From assembly GCF_020595095.1 (NCBI RefSeq), contig NZ_JAJDOP010000012.1, forward strand, positions 1 through 64,000: 64,000 nucleotides of DNA, written 5' to 3'. The DNA is from Microvirga rosea. GTDB lineage: Bacteria; Pseudomonadota; Alphaproteobacteria; Rhizobiales; Beijerinckiaceae. The position numbers and the translations under genes are program-made. Numbering within the stretch: the first letter of the stretch is position 1; each line of letters starts with the position of its first letter. The notes under the pieces are model-generated. The model made no database searches. It was given only the letters and a program-made list of their open reading frames with translations, and was not told where the DNA came from. Shown here one piece after another: positions 25,383-34,396 of this stretch.

Positions 25383-25814
25383 CTACCCATCCGATGCAAC
25401 TCGCCCTGGATCAAACAGCCCTTGTAGCACGACGATCCCCCAGATTGCGTCTGCCAGCTCGGTGATCACTTCGCTTTCGTGTGCGTCAAGGACATCGGCG
25501 CCAGCTTGATGATAATCAATATCGTCCTCCCGAAAAGACGCGCCAGTCACGCCAAAGCGACAAATGCCTAGAGCCAAGTTGGCGAACACATTAGGAGCTG
25601 CGGCACTCTTGTCGTCGAAGCCACTTTGTCCACGCACTAGTGCAGGAGTTGCATCCACGCCGCCTGCTGCGCGCACGTCACGCTTGCGCTCATCGCAAAT
25701 CTGGAGCAGGGATGAAATCGTAGTGGATGCCGGTGATCCGCTCATGCAGCATGACCCCGCCAGAAGAGATTGGTAGGGTTCGGACCTTCGTAGAGCGGTC
25801 TGGAAGATCGGCAC
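25383..25814 (-). CDS. Hypothetical protein, weakly supported
   Basis: A 143-codon frame. Its second half (FANLALGICRFGVTGASFREDDIDYHQAGADVLDAHESEVITELADAIWG) looks protein-like, with an acidic amphipathic helix, but I recognise no family. The first 30 residues are atypical, so the real start may be internal. It is divergent from the small gene at 25877. Composition gives modest support only. Confidence 0.3.
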   Translation of the reverse strand: MPIFQTALRRSEPYQSLLAGSCCMSGSPASTTISSLLQICDERKRDVRAAGGVDATPALVRGQSGFDDKSAAAPNVFANLALGICRFGVTGASFREDDIDYHQAGADVLDAHESEVITELADAIWGIVVLQGLFDPGRVASDG

Positions 25815-25876
25815 ACCTTGAGAGAATTGCCTGTAAGCTCCTAGGGAGCATAGACATTGATTGTGGGAAGCAACCT

Positions 25877-26137
25877 ATGACCAAGGCCCCAGTGCCGGAG
25901 AACGAGTCCCCTGAAGAAAACTCTGCCAGCACGCCACAGCTTGACCGCCTGGAGAGATTGGCGAACGCGGCCGCTACTGCGGCGCAAGCTAAGCAGTGGC
26001 AGGCTCGCAAATATGGCCTTCGCGAGCAAAGTGAGGTCTCCGAGGTCCGCAACCTCTCACATGATGCCGAAGCCAGAGCTCGAGCTGAAGCAGCCATGCA
26101 ACAGATGTTAGCAAAATCGGCTGGAAAGCGGCGATAG
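25877..26137 (+). CDS. Small Ala/Glu-rich hypothetical protein
   Basis: 86 residues from ATG 25877 (MTKAPVPENESPEENSAS), then a long predicted helix rich in Ala, Arg and Glu (LERLANAAATAAQAKQWQAR, AEARARAEAAMQQMLAKSA). Likely soluble and coiled. No family recognised. The frame is open upstream, but the translated sequence there is not protein-like. Confidence 0.4.
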   Translation: MTKAPVPENESPEENSASTPQLDRLERLANAAATAAQAKQWQARKYGLREQSEVSEVRNLSHDAEARARAEAAMQQMLAKSAGKRR

Positions 26138-26869
26138 CCAAGGCCCTTCTCACAGGACAAGTTCGCTGACTAGGCGACAGTTAAGTAGCTGGCTCCCTGG
26201 AGCGCAAGTTCAAACAACTAAATGCGCATGAACGAGTGAAAGCCCGGGCTCGGTCAGTTTCTGAAGCTCCCAGCGGGACGTGACAGACTATTCGGACCTG
26301 ATCAAGTTCATCCTGACCGGCCCAGTAGTAGTTTTACCACACCTCCGATACGCCTGCTTGCCGACGTCGCTGGCTTGAGAACTGTGAATACTCACGCGGA
26401 ATGCACGTTCACGTGATGCATACCGTGTGCTATTCAAACCTTCGCGGGGCGGGCACCGGCCGCGGAGAAATTGAACCCTCGCAGCGACACCTGAGCGCGG
26501 ACGAGCTCATGTTGATGAGCCTGGGGCATTCGCCTGCCTCCATCGATCAATCGACCGAGATCATCGCCGACGCCTATAGGATGCCGGAGCATCAACCGGA
26601 ACAGGCATCCTCCACGTGACGTCCAGGCTCTGGCCTATGAGTAGAATTCCGCAGAAGACGCTGACGGCAGCGGTCGGGCGCCCCGTCGCGGAGCCATGAT
26701 CAAGCAAGGGACCATGGCGCGGTTCATCAGGATCCGCCAAGAGGAAGTGCATCATGGGTGACGCTGCCCTGCGCCACCGACATGACCATGCTGCCACTTT
26801 AGACCTACATATCGTCCGGCGGCCTTGAGGAGACCGTGAGACCCAAAGCCGAGCCCACTGGAGAGCGGA
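26138..26869. other. Long stretch without a supported gene
   Basis: About 730 bases. A 72-codon frame at 26401-26619 (with DELMLMSLGHSPASIDQST) could be a small protein, but it has no ribosome site and no family. Nothing else was recognised. Confidence 0.35.
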
Positions 26870-27583
26870 ATGGAAGGATCAAGCGCGACGAAGCGAGCCC
26901 ACAGCCTGACCCGTGAAGCGCTCCGGGACGGATTCGTGCACGAATTGGTCGCTCGCTCGGGGATCGACTTGGTCGTGCTAAGCGACGAGGAGCGGCGGGT
27001 ATCCCTCCATGCAACCCTCGCCGCGCAACCCGCACCGGGCGATGTCTGGCTGTTTGCCTATGGCTCGCTGATCTGGAACCCGGCCTTCCACTTTGTCGAG
27101 CGCAAGCCCGTGCTGATCCGGGGTTGGCATCGGCAGTTCTGCCTGTCTACCCCCATCGGGCGCGGGACCCCGGAGAATCCCGGCTTGGTCCTCGGGCTCG
27201 ACCGCGGCGGCTCATGCCGGGGCGTCGCCTTTCGCGTCGCGCACTCCGAGGCGGAGGCCGAGCTTGAACTGGTCTGGCGGCGCGAGATGGTGATGGGATC
27301 CTACGTCCCCCGCTGGATCAAGCTGCGTGGGCCTGACCTGCCGGAGTGCACCTACGGCATTGCCTTCACCATCAACCATGCGGCCCCGAACTACGTGCGT
27401 CCGGTCTCTGAGACCAACACCGCTCAGGTAATTGCGACCGCATGCGGACCGCTCGGCTCCTGCCAAGACTACCTCTTCGATACGATCCACGGCCTGGAAG
27501 GATTTGGGATCCGCGATCACTATATGAACCGCATTGCCGACCTGGTGCGTGAGCACCGGAGCGAGGCGAGGGCGAGAGGGTGA
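26870..27583 (+). CDS. ChaC-family gamma-glutamylcyclotransferase
   Basis: 237 residues. The core has VWLFAYGSLIWNPAFHF (the YGSL substrate-binding loop), then RGWHRQFCLST, GRGTPENPGLVLGLDRGG and CRGVAFRV, as in ChaC proteins. The later EAELELVWRREMVMGSYVPRWI supplies the expected catalytic Glu region (RREM). ChaC enzymes release 5-oxoproline and Cys-Gly from glutathione in the cytosol. The start has a GGAGAGCGGA site. It lies directly before the regulator of the cytochrome bd cluster but has its own transcription context. Confidence 0.88.
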   Translation: MEGSSATKRAHSLTREALRDGFVHELVARSGIDLVVLSDEERRVSLHATLAAQPAPGDVWLFAYGSLIWNPAFHFVERKPVLIRGWHRQFCLSTPIGRGTPENPGLVLGLDRGGSCRGVAFRVAHSEAEAELELVWRREMVMGSYVPRWIKLRGPDLPECTYGIAFTINHAAPNYVRPVSETNTAQVIATACGPLGSCQDYLFDTIHGLEGFGIRDHYMNRIADLVREHRSEARARG

Positions 27584-27660
27584 TGCTCCCTCCTTCCCCC
27601 TCCCGACACTAAGCAGCCCATAAGCTCGACTGCAGCCAGTGCCTGATGCCGGCGCGTCAC

Positions 27661-27674
27661 TTGACTTGGATCAA
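27661..27674 (+). promoter_or_regulatory. FixK/FNR-type box upstream of the cytochrome bd operon
   Basis: TTGACTTGGATCAA matches the FixK/Anr pattern TTGA-N6-TCAA exactly and the FNR consensus TTGAT-N4-ATCAA at nine of ten positions. It lies 46 bases before the regulator start, and the genes behind it encode a high-affinity oxidase. Low-oxygen activation is the natural inference. Confidence 0.65.
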
Positions 27675-27686
27675 TGCAAATCACAT

Positions 27687-27706
27687 ATTTCAGAAATTTC
27701 TGAAAT
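27687..27706 (+). promoter_or_regulatory. Perfect 20-bp palindrome before the GbsR-like gene
   Basis: ATTTCAGAAATTTCTGAAAT is its own reverse complement and ends 13 bases before the GTG start. A second half-site (GAAATTTC followed by AGG) overlaps it. It is a strong candidate for binding by the winged-helix regulator encoded immediately downstream. Confidence 0.7.
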
Positions 27707-27719
27707 TTCAGGATATGTC

Positions 27720-28304
27720 GTGAACCTCCCTCCCCTCGTCCAGACATTCGTGCTCCACTTCGGCGAGATGGGCTCTCGCTGGGGCATCAACCGCACTGTC
27801 GGGCAAATCTACGCCTTACTGTTCCTCTCCAAGGAGCCGCTGAACGCCGAGGACATCGTCGAGCGGCTGGGCGTCTCGCGCTCCAATGTCAGCATGGGGC
27901 TCAAGGAGTTGCAGGCCTGGAACCTCGTACGGCTTCAGCACAAGCCGGGCGACCGGCGCGACTACTTCGCCACGCCCGAGGACATCTGGCAGATCGTCCG
28001 CACCCTCGTGGAGGAGCGTAAGAAGCGGGAGATCGACCCGACCATGACGCTCCTGCGCGAGGTGCTCATGCAGGAACCCGCCAGCGTGGACGAGCGCCAT
28101 GCGCAGGAGCGTATGCGCGAGATGCACGACCTCTTCGAGCTGCTGACAGGCTGGTACGCCGACGTGCAGCGGCTCGATACTGAACGGCTCGTCCAGCTTC
28201 TGACGCTGGGCTCGAAGGTGCAGAAGATCCTGGAGATGAAGGACCGCCTCTTCGTCGTGCCGGGATCGAAGAAGAGCCGCCGCGACGCGACCAAGGACAA
28301 GTAA
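27720..28304 (+). CDS. GbsR/MarR-like regulator of the cytochrome bd cluster
   Basis: 194 residues from GTG 27720 (AGGA site six bases upstream). It starts VNLPPLVQTFVLHFGEMGSRWGINRTVGQIYALLFL, then EDIVERLGVSRSNVSMGLKELQAWNLVRLQHKPGDRRDYF, the winged helix of GbsR-type proteins. A long helical C-terminal dimerisation part follows. It ends three bases before cydA, so it is the first gene of the operon. A perfect palindrome lies in its leader and a FixK-type box further up. The effector is unknown. Confidence 0.8.
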   Translation: MNLPPLVQTFVLHFGEMGSRWGINRTVGQIYALLFLSKEPLNAEDIVERLGVSRSNVSMGLKELQAWNLVRLQHKPGDRRDYFATPEDIWQIVRTLVEERKKREIDPTMTLLREVLMQEPASVDERHAQERMREMHDLFELLTGWYADVQRLDTERLVQLLTLGSKVQKILEMKDRLFVVPGSKKSRRDATKDK

Positions 28305-28307
28305 AAA

Positions 28308-29729
28308 ATGTTCGACCAGTTTGACGCACTGCTGCTGGCACGGTTCCAGTTCGCGTTCACCGTTTCATTCCATTTCATCTTCCCGTCGTTCTCTATTGGG
28401 CTGGCGAGCTACCTCGCCGTGCTGGAGGGGCTGTGGCTATGGACCGGGCGCGAGGTCTATCTCAACCTGTTCAAGTACTGGCTCAAGATCTTCGCCCTGG
28501 CATTTGCCATGGGTGTGGTCTCGGGCATCGTCATGTCCTACCAGTTCGGCACCAACTGGTCCGTGTTTTCCGACAAGGCCGGGCCGGTTATCGGACCGCT
28601 CATGGCCTACGAGGTCATGACGGCCTTCTTCCTTGAAGCCGGCTTCCTGGGCATCATGCTCTTCGGCATGGGGCGCGTCGGCCGGAAGCTGCATTTCGCC
28701 GCGACCCTTGCGGTCGCTGTCGGCACTTTCATCTCGGCCTTCTGGATCCTGTCCGCTAACTCATGGATGCAGACCCCGGTTGGCTACGGCGTCAACGAGG
28801 TCGGGCAGTTCGTCCCACAGGACTGGTGGGCGATCATCTTCAACCCATCCTTTCCTTACCGCTTAGTCCACACAGTAATGGCAGCGTATCTCACCACAGC
28901 CTTGGTCGTGGGTGGTGTCGGGGCGTGGCACCTCTTGCGCGAGTGCACCAATAAGGGTGCTCGCGTGATGTTCTCGATGGCCATGGGCATGATTTCGGTC
29001 GTCGCCCCGCTCCAGATCTTCGCCGGCGACATGCACGGCCTCAACACGCTGGAGCACCAGCCCGCCAAGGTCATGGCCATGGAGGGGCACTTCCAGAGCC
29101 ACCCTGACGGGGCTCCGCTAATCCTGTTTGGCATTCCCGACCAGGAGGCCGGCACGGTGCACAGCGCCATCGAGATCCCAAAGGCATCCTCGCTTATCCT
29201 CAAGCACGACCTCAATGCCCCGCTGAAGGGGCTCGACACGGTCGACCGCGCCAATTGGCCGTACGTGCCGGTGGTGTTCTGGTCGTTCCGCATCATGGTA
29301 GGTCTGGGCTTCGCGATGTTTGCCCTCGGCGTGCTCAGCCTGTGGGCGCGCTTCCGCAGTCGGCTTTATGACTGGCGCCCGCTGCACTGGCTGGCGCTGA
29401 CCATGGGACCTGCGGGCTTTGTGGCCGTGATTGCCGGCTGGGTTACCACGGAGGTCGGACGGCAGCCCTTCACCGTCTATGGCCTGCTCATGACCGCGGC
29501 CTCAGCTTCCCCGCTTGAAGCGCCGGCTGTCGCCGCGTCACTGCTGACCTTCATCGTGGTCTACTTCATCGTGTTCGGCGCTGGCACCGGGTACATCCTT
29601 AAGCTCATGGGCAAGGCCCCGCACCCAGGTGAGACCGGACCCGAGGCCGGGCGCGAGCCGATCCGCACCGCGGGCATCACCCCTGCCCCGGCGATCGACC
29701 CGGCGCGCACCCTCGGCGCGGAGGCTTGA
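28308..29729 (+). CDS. cydA: Cytochrome bd-type quinol oxidase subunit I
   Basis: 473 residues with about nine membrane helices. Haem-ligand regions are visible: ARFQFAFTVSFHFIFP (His of the b595/d site), PSFPYRLVHTVMAAY (b558 His), and FAMGVVSGIVMSYQFGTNW. GRQPFTVYGLLMT replaces the GRQPW of E. coli CydA, and the Q loop is short, both features of the cyanide-insensitive oxidase (CIO) branch. It oxidises quinol and reduces oxygen at the inner membrane with high oxygen affinity. It is followed three bases later by cydB and then a DUF2474 small subunit. Confidence 0.95.
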   Translation: MFDQFDALLLARFQFAFTVSFHFIFPSFSIGLASYLAVLEGLWLWTGREVYLNLFKYWLKIFALAFAMGVVSGIVMSYQFGTNWSVFSDKAGPVIGPLMAYEVMTAFFLEAGFLGIMLFGMGRVGRKLHFAATLAVAVGTFISAFWILSANSWMQTPVGYGVNEVGQFVPQDWWAIIFNPSFPYRLVHTVMAAYLTTALVVGGVGAWHLLRECTNKGARVMFSMAMGMISVVAPLQIFAGDMHGLNTLEHQPAKVMAMEGHFQSHPDGAPLILFGIPDQEAGTVHSAIEIPKASSLILKHDLNAPLKGLDTVDRANWPYVPVVFWSFRIMVGLGFAMFALGVLSLWARFRSRLYDWRPLHWLALTMGPAGFVAVIAGWVTTEVGRQPFTVYGLLMTAASASPLEAPAVAASLLTFIVVYFIVFGAGTGYILKLMGKAPHPGETGPEAGREPIRTAGITPAPAIDPARTLGAEA

Positions 29730-29732
29730 ACC

Positions 29733-30740
29733 ATGATCCCTGTTTTTGATCTCCCCACCCTCTGGGCCTTCGTCATCGCCTTCGCCGTCTTTGCCTACGT
29801 TGTGATGGACGGCTTCGATCTCGGCATCGGCATCCTGTTCCCGTTCTTCCAGCCCGGACCGGAGCGCGACAGCGCCATGAACTCTGTCGCGCCGGTTTGG
29901 GACGGCAACGAGACCTGGCTGGTGCTCGGCGGGGGCGGCCTGATGGCGGCCTTCCCTCTGGCCTACGCAATCGTCTTGCCGGCGCTCTACGCGCCGATCA
30001 TCGCCATGGTGCTGGCGCTGATCTTCCGTGGTGTCGCCTTCGAGTTCCGCTGGCGCGATCCGGGCCACCGCCGCTACTGGGACTTTGCCTTCACGACAGG
30101 CTCGGTCGTGGCGACGCTGGCGCAGGGCATCACGCTCGGTGCCCTGCTTCAGGGCATTGCGGTGGAAGGACGCTCCTATGCTGGCGGCTGGTGGGACTGG
30201 TTTACACCGTTCAGCCTGTTGGTCGGCATCAGCCTCGTAATCGGTTATGCCCTGCTCGGCGCGACATGGCTCGTGATGAAGACCGAGGGCATGGTCCAGA
30301 ACCACAGCTACCGCCTCGCCGGCAAGCTCGCCATCGGGCTGATCGTCTGCGTCGGTCTGGTGAGCGCGGCGACTCCGTTCCTGAATGGAGCCTATTACGA
30401 GCGTTGGTTTGCTTGGCCGCAGGTGCTGTTCACGGCCCAGGTGCCGCTGCTGGTCGGTCTATGCTCCGGGGCGCTGCTGGTAAGTCTGGTACGCCGCTGG
30501 GAATACTGGCCGTTCCTGCTGACGCTAGGGCTGTTCGGTCTGTGCCTGCTCGGCCTGGGCATCAGCATGTTCCCGTACGTGGTGCCGAACGCCGTCACGA
30601 TCCACGAGGCTGCTGCCCCGACTGCGAGCCTTCAGTTCATGCTGGTGGGCGCGAGCGTACTGATTCCAATCATCCTCGCCTACACCGGGTACTCGTACTG
30701 GGTGTTCCGCGGTAAGACCGGACACGAGGGGTATCACTGA
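29733..30740 (+). CDS. cydB: Cytochrome bd-type quinol oxidase subunit II
   Basis: 335 residues, with about eight helices. It starts FDLPTLWAFVIAFAVFAYVVMDGFDLGIGILFPF, the hallmark CydB start, then WDGNETWLVLGGGGLMAAFPLAYA and FRGVAFEFRWRD. It forms the heterodimer with CydA. Its TGA overlaps the ATG of the small third subunit (TGATG). Confidence 0.95.
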   Translation: MIPVFDLPTLWAFVIAFAVFAYVVMDGFDLGIGILFPFFQPGPERDSAMNSVAPVWDGNETWLVLGGGGLMAAFPLAYAIVLPALYAPIIAMVLALIFRGVAFEFRWRDPGHRRYWDFAFTTGSVVATLAQGITLGALLQGIAVEGRSYAGGWWDWFTPFSLLVGISLVIGYALLGATWLVMKTEGMVQNHSYRLAGKLAIGLIVCVGLVSAATPFLNGAYYERWFAWPQVLFTAQVPLLVGLCSGALLVSLVRRWEYWPFLLTLGLFGLCLLGLGISMFPYVVPNAVTIHEAAAPTASLQFMLVGASVLIPIILAYTGYSYWVFRGKTGHEGYH

Positions 30741-30862
30741 TGACCGACGAACTCGAACAAGGCTCCGCCCTGCGTCGCTGGCTGTGGTTCGTCGGTCTCT
30801 GGGTTGCCGGCGTCGGCACGACTGGAGCGGTCAGCCTCATCATTCGGTTCTGGCTGCATTAA
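30740..30862 (+). CDS. DUF2474 single-helix subunit of the cytochrome bd oxidase
   Basis: A 40-residue protein: a polar start with RRWLWFVGLWVAGVGTTGAV, ending SLIIRFWLH, one membrane helix. Position after cydB, the start/stop overlap and the sequence pattern match DUF2474 proteins, the CydX-like small subunits of CIO-type oxidases that stabilise the haem subunit. Confidence 0.85.
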   Translation: MTDELEQGSALRRWLWFVGLWVAGVGTTGAVSLIIRFWLH

Positions 30863-30950
30863 TAAGCGAGGTGTTTGTCAGCGTCGCCTCTCTTCAGGAC
30901 AATGCGCCAAGCGGTGCCACGCGCAGAACCGGCAAACTCCAGAATGAATA

Positions 30951-30981
30951 CGGGCTCAGGAACCTTGCGTACCTGAGCCCG
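30951..30981. terminator. Hairpin between convergent cyd and tct-like genes
   Basis: CGGGCTCAGG at 30951-30960 pairs perfectly with CCTGAGCCCG at 30972-30981 over an 11-base loop. It lies in the 157-base gap between the convergent stops of the cyd operon and the TctA-like gene. No long T-run follows on either strand, so it may be a weak or bidirectional terminator. Confidence 0.45.
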
Positions 30982-31019
30982 AGTAATCATAGAGAAGGCG
31001 TGGAGCTGCTCTTGGCGCG

Positions 31020-32405
31020 TCAGCCCGTAATGAGTTTGGTCAACGCTGGTACGCTGAGAATAGCCGTATAGTAGCCCATGAATTGGACACCGGTGTTGAA
31101 TCCGAGGATCCGGTACAAAAGGCCGCCGACGAGGCCCACAGCGATAACTACCAGCAAACCAAGCAGCTGGCCTTCCCACAGCCCAATCACCAGCACGAGG
31201 CCGACGAAGGTGGCAATGATGGCCTCATGGCTGATCCGGCGCGACACGAAGGCCGCCGCGGTACGTGCGTAGTTCATGGCGAACGGATAAGCCACCAGGG
31301 CTGCCAGCAATACGCCCAGGAAGCCATAGCCGAGGAATTCCCACGGCGTCATCATGGTGTGCAGGTTATTGATCTGCCCTGCGGCGGCATCCACCGTGAA
31401 GCGGGGCGGCGCATTGAACAGGGGGGCTGCAGGTCCCGCGGCAACAGGGCTCAACGGCAACCCAAAGGCAATGAGTGGGATCAGGGCTTCGGCAATATAG
31501 GTGGACTCCGTCACGCCGTTGCGCACGCTCAACACGGTGGTAAGCCGCCGGTAGGCATGCTTGATCCGCGAAGACACGACCTCGCCCATGATCACCGTCA
31601 TGGCAACTGGGCTGAAGACGAAAGTTGCGCTGGTTACCGCAGCAGCGCCTGCCGTCCACTTCAGCTGCGTTGCATCCAGAACCTTAAGTGGATTCGGGAA
31701 GTAGCCGCCCCAACTCTTCACGTCTGGCGCAAGCGAGAACTTGCGCGGGCCATCTCGCCGCATCCGCGCTCTTTCCACCGGTGCGAGGACACAGAAGAGG
31801 TCGGCAACAAGCGGACCGATGGCGATGCCGAGGAAGTAGCTGACGCTGAGCTTCACGCCCTGACTGCCTGTGTAGGCTTGCAGCGCCACGATCATCAGCA
31901 CGAAGGGGACAAGCGCTGCAACGGAGGCCCAGCGGCCTGCCGAAAAGTAGGCGATGAGCAAGGCGGCAGCGAGGAAGATCCACGGAGCCGAGCTCGTGAT
32001 CATCTGGCCAAACGGTGCGAGCAGCAGAGCAAACCCGACCGACAGCGGTACGGCGATCAGCGCCGCCACAAGACCTCCAGCAAGCATCTTCCGGAGGGCG
32101 ATGTGAGGAGCGCCGAGATTGCGAAGCGCCGTTGCCTGCGGCAGCAGGGGCACAGCCAGCGTGTCCCCGGGAATGCCAAGCAATGCTGTCGGCACCGCAT
32201 GGGTCATATGCTTCGACACGGCAGCCGCGAGCCAGAACGTGAAGACACCAACTGGTGGCACGCCGAGCAGCACAACCAGCAGCGTCACGGGCGCGATAGT
32301 GGTGGTTTCGTCGGTACCGGAGATCAGGCCGATAGCCGAGAACAGGATCGCGCCCGCAAGGCCCATGGCAAGGGCGATAGAGATGTCGTAGAGAAGCCCG
32401 TCCAT
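31020..32405 (-). CDS. Divergent TctA-like (DUF112) membrane transporter
   Basis: 461 residues with about ten to twelve membrane helices. Features shared with tripartite tricarboxylate transporter TctA proteins: an N-terminal helix pair followed by TALLGIPGDTLAVPLLPQ, and an internal second-half counterpart NGVTESTYIAEALIPLIAFGLPLSPVAAGPAAPLF. The usual PGxGP start motif is not seen, so it is a distant member. Its gene starts two bases after the two-helix partner gene ends, and it lies in the HMG-CoA reductase cluster. No TctC binding protein is nearby. Uptake of mevalonate or a similar hydroxyacid is inferred from context only. Confidence 0.75.
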   Translation of the reverse strand: MDGLLYDISIALAMGLAGAILFSAIGLISGTDETTTIAPVTLLVVLLGVPPVGVFTFWLAAAVSKHMTHAVPTALLGIPGDTLAVPLLPQATALRNLGAPHIALRKMLAGGLVAALIAVPLSVGFALLLAPFGQMITSSAPWIFLAAALLIAYFSAGRWASVAALVPFVLMIVALQAYTGSQGVKLSVSYFLGIAIGPLVADLFCVLAPVERARMRRDGPRKFSLAPDVKSWGGYFPNPLKVLDATQLKWTAGAAAVTSATFVFSPVAMTVIMGEVVSSRIKHAYRRLTTVLSVRNGVTESTYIAEALIPLIAFGLPLSPVAAGPAAPLFNAPPRFTVDAAAGQINNLHTMMTPWEFLGYGFLGVLLAALVAYPFAMNYARTAAAFVSRRISHEAIIATFVGLVLVIGLWEGQLLGLLVVIAVGLVGGLLYRILGFNTGVQFMGYYTAILSVPALTKLITG

Positions 32406-32407
32406 GA

Positions 32408-32929
32408 TTATGCTCCAGCGGCGGTCTTCAGCGTCTGAGGAGCAACAGTACCCTGCTCTTTCTCGTCAGCATTTCGGTTTGAGTCATAAGATGCGAAGAG
32501 ATCGTAGAGGCCCAGCTCTTTCATCTCCTGCGCCACGACGGGAGGTAGATCCTCGATGCGGCCGATGGTGCCGGTCTCAGCAGCGAGCTGTTCCATGGCC
32601 TCGGCCCGCCACGAGGGATCGGCCGCGCTCTCCATGACCTCACGCTTCGGCGGGAACAGTTTCGCGCACACGATGCCGCTGACAACGCATCCGACAAGAC
32701 CCGCCAGCATCGCATAGGCTCGCCCAACCGCCGCAACCTCGACGGTAGCGGCAAAGATGCGACCCGCAATGAAGTAGGTACCGAGGCTGATGGCCGCGCC
32801 GATAATGATAGCAACACCGAGCTGACGCAGGTCAACCACGTCGCCCCAGACTTCTGCCAGTTGATACTTCGCTACGGCACGATTAGTCGAAACCGGACCG
32901 GCCCGATTTGAATGAGTGAGTCTATCCAT
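32408..32929 (-). CDS. Two-helix membrane protein paired with the TctA-like permease
   Basis: 173 residues from ATG 32929 (site GGGAGGA). Two hydrophobic segments (LGVAIIIGAAISLGTYFIAG and AYAMLAGLVGCVVSGIVCA) are followed by a cytosolic acidic tail of about 80 residues. TctB proteins normally have four helices, so this is either a very reduced TctB or an unrelated partner. It lies between the HMG-CoA reductase gene and the TctA-like gene on the same strand. No family was recognised. Confidence 0.65.
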   Translation of the reverse strand: MDRLTHSNRAGPVSTNRAVAKYQLAEVWGDVVDLRQLGVAIIIGAAISLGTYFIAGRIFAATVEVAAVGRAYAMLAGLVGCVVSGIVCAKLFPPKREVMESAADPSWRAEAMEQLAAETGTIGRIEDLPPVVAQEMKELGLYDLFASYDSNRNADEKEQGTVAPQTLKTAAGA

Positions 32930-33007
32930 TTCCTGTTCCTCCCGGAACGTTTTGTTATTGTTGTAGCTGATGGTTAGCTGGCACCGATAGTTCTCAATCA
33001 TGCCAGC

Positions 33008-33042
33008 CCGCAAGACCTGACGACGTTCGTCAGGTCTTGCGG
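33008..33042 (-). terminator. Strong 16-bp hairpin after the HMG-CoA reductase gene
   Basis: CCGCAAGACCTGACGA at 33008-33023 pairs perfectly with TCGTCAGGTCTTGCGG at 33027-33042 over three bases. It begins seven bases after the reductase stop. No U-tract follows, so it may set the ratio between the enzyme and transporter genes rather than end transcription fully. Confidence 0.65.
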
Positions 33043-33048
33043 CTCTCC

Positions 33049-34359
33049 TTACCCGCGGATGCGGACAAGAATCTCTTTGGCGCGATCGGTGCGCACGTCG
33101 TGCGCCTTCGCAAGCTCGGCCGCCACGACCTCGACCTCGTTGCCTACGGCTCCGGCAATGATCGCGATATTGCGGGCATGAAGGGCCATGTGACCGCGCT
33201 GAATACCTTCAGTTGCCAGAGCACGAAGCGCTGCCATATTCTGCGCTAGGCCAACCGCAACGGTGACCTCGGCCAGTTCCTGCGCACTCCTCACCTGCAA
33301 TACCTTGAGAGCGGCCTGTGCTGCCGGGTGCGTTTTGGTGGCACCGCCGACAAGGCCGACGGCCATGGGCATCTCAAGGGTTCCAACAAGGTTGCCTTCC
33401 GTGTCCATCTCCCAGGTGGAAAGAGAGGTATAGTGTCCGCTACGCGCCGCGTAAGCGTGGGCACCCGCTTCGACCGCGCGCCAATCATTACCTGTTGCCA
33501 CAATCACTGGGTCGATGCCGTTCATGATGCCTTTGTTGTGAGTCGCCGCGCGATAGGGATCGATCGCTGCGAGCTCATAGGCCTCCAGGATGCCCTCAAT
33601 CATGCGGCGTCCGGAGAACTCTTTCGTGGCAAGAGTTGTCTCGGCAATGCAGACCCGCGCGCGGGAAATGCGCAGATCGGCGAGATTGGAGAGAATGCGA
33701 AGGCGTACCTGCCCCCCAGTGAGTTCTTCGACGGTAGGAGCAACCGTCTCAGCCATGGTATTGACCGTGTTGGCACCCATGGCGTCACGTACGTCCACCA
33801 ACAGATGCATGACAACCATCGGCCCGCGAGCGCTCTGCGGGAAGACATGAACCTCGATGTCCTTGCAACCACCGCCCAAGCCAACGAGAACCGTATCGCG
33901 TGCATTTGCCTCGGTCAGGATTCGATCCCGCGCGGCGAGCAGCTTGAGTCGCGCACCATAGGGATCCGTGACCCCGACCACCTGCACCTGAGCCCGCATG
34001 ATTGGTCCCGTGCTTGACGTCTCGAAGCCACCGTGTTCGCGCGCCAGTCGGGCCATGTAGGATGCGGCTGCCACGACAGACGGCTCCTCAACCGCCATTG
34101 GCACGAGATAGTCACGGCCGTTGACGAGGAAGTTGGTAGCGATGCCAAGCGGTAGCTGGAATGTGCCAACGACGTTCTCGATCATGCCGTTGGCGCGTTC
34201 AATCGGCAGGGCATTTGGCTGGCCCAGAATGACTGCGTCTTCCGCGCTTAGGCCGACTGTCTGCGCCAGAGTGTCGAGACGCTCACTCGGCGTTTTGTTC
34301 CGGTAGTTTTCAAGGCGCGAATTGATTGGCTTCGGCGCAAGGGTGCCGGCGTTATCCAT
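33049..34359 (-). CDS. mvaA: Class II (degradative-type) hydroxymethylglutaryl-CoA reductase
   Basis: 436 residues from ATG 34359, five bases after GGGGAG; the adjacent ATG at 34362 is the alternative. It is collinear with Pseudomonas mevalonii Mva[26 protein letters not shown] (catalytic Glu 92), DAMGANTVN (dinucleotide motif, 192-197), [11 protein letters not shown] (Lys 276), [16 protein letters not shown] (Asp 292) and [10 protein letters not shown] (His 390). These class II enzymes typically oxidise mevalonate to HMG-CoA with NAD during mevalonate catabolism. The lyase gene nearby supports the catabolic direction, since Alphaproteobacteria usually make isoprenoids through DXP. It is divergent from the MocR regulator. 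Confidence 0.92.
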   Translation of the reverse strand: MDNAGTLAPKPINSRLENYRNKTPSERLDTLAQTVGLSAEDAVILGQPNALPIERANGMIENVVGTFQLPLGIATNFLVNGRDYLVPMAVEEPSVVAAASYMARLAREHGGFETSSTGPIMRAQVQVVGVTDPYGARLKLLAARDRILTEANARDTVLVGLGGGCKDIEVHVFPQSARGPMVVMHLLVDVRDAMGANTVNTMAETVAPTVEELTGGQVRLRILSNLADLRISRARVCIAETTLATKEFSGRRMIEGILEAYELAAIDPYRAATHNKGIMNGIDPVIVATGNDWRAVEAGAHAYAARSGHYTSLSTWEMDTEGNLVGTLEMPMAVGLVGGATKTHPAAQAALKVLQVRSAQELAEVTVAVGLAQNMAALRALATEGIQRGHMALHARNIAIIAGAVGNEVEVVAAELAKAHDVRTDRAKEILVRIRG

Positions 34360-34396
34360 CATCTCTCCCCTATATGCTGCTTGGTTATTGAATGAA

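Noticed and set aside
30859..30990. A 43-codon minus-strand frame (ATG at 30990) behind the TctA-like gene.
   Set aside because: It has no ribosome site and coincides with the hairpin at 30951-30981; support is too weak to call a gene.
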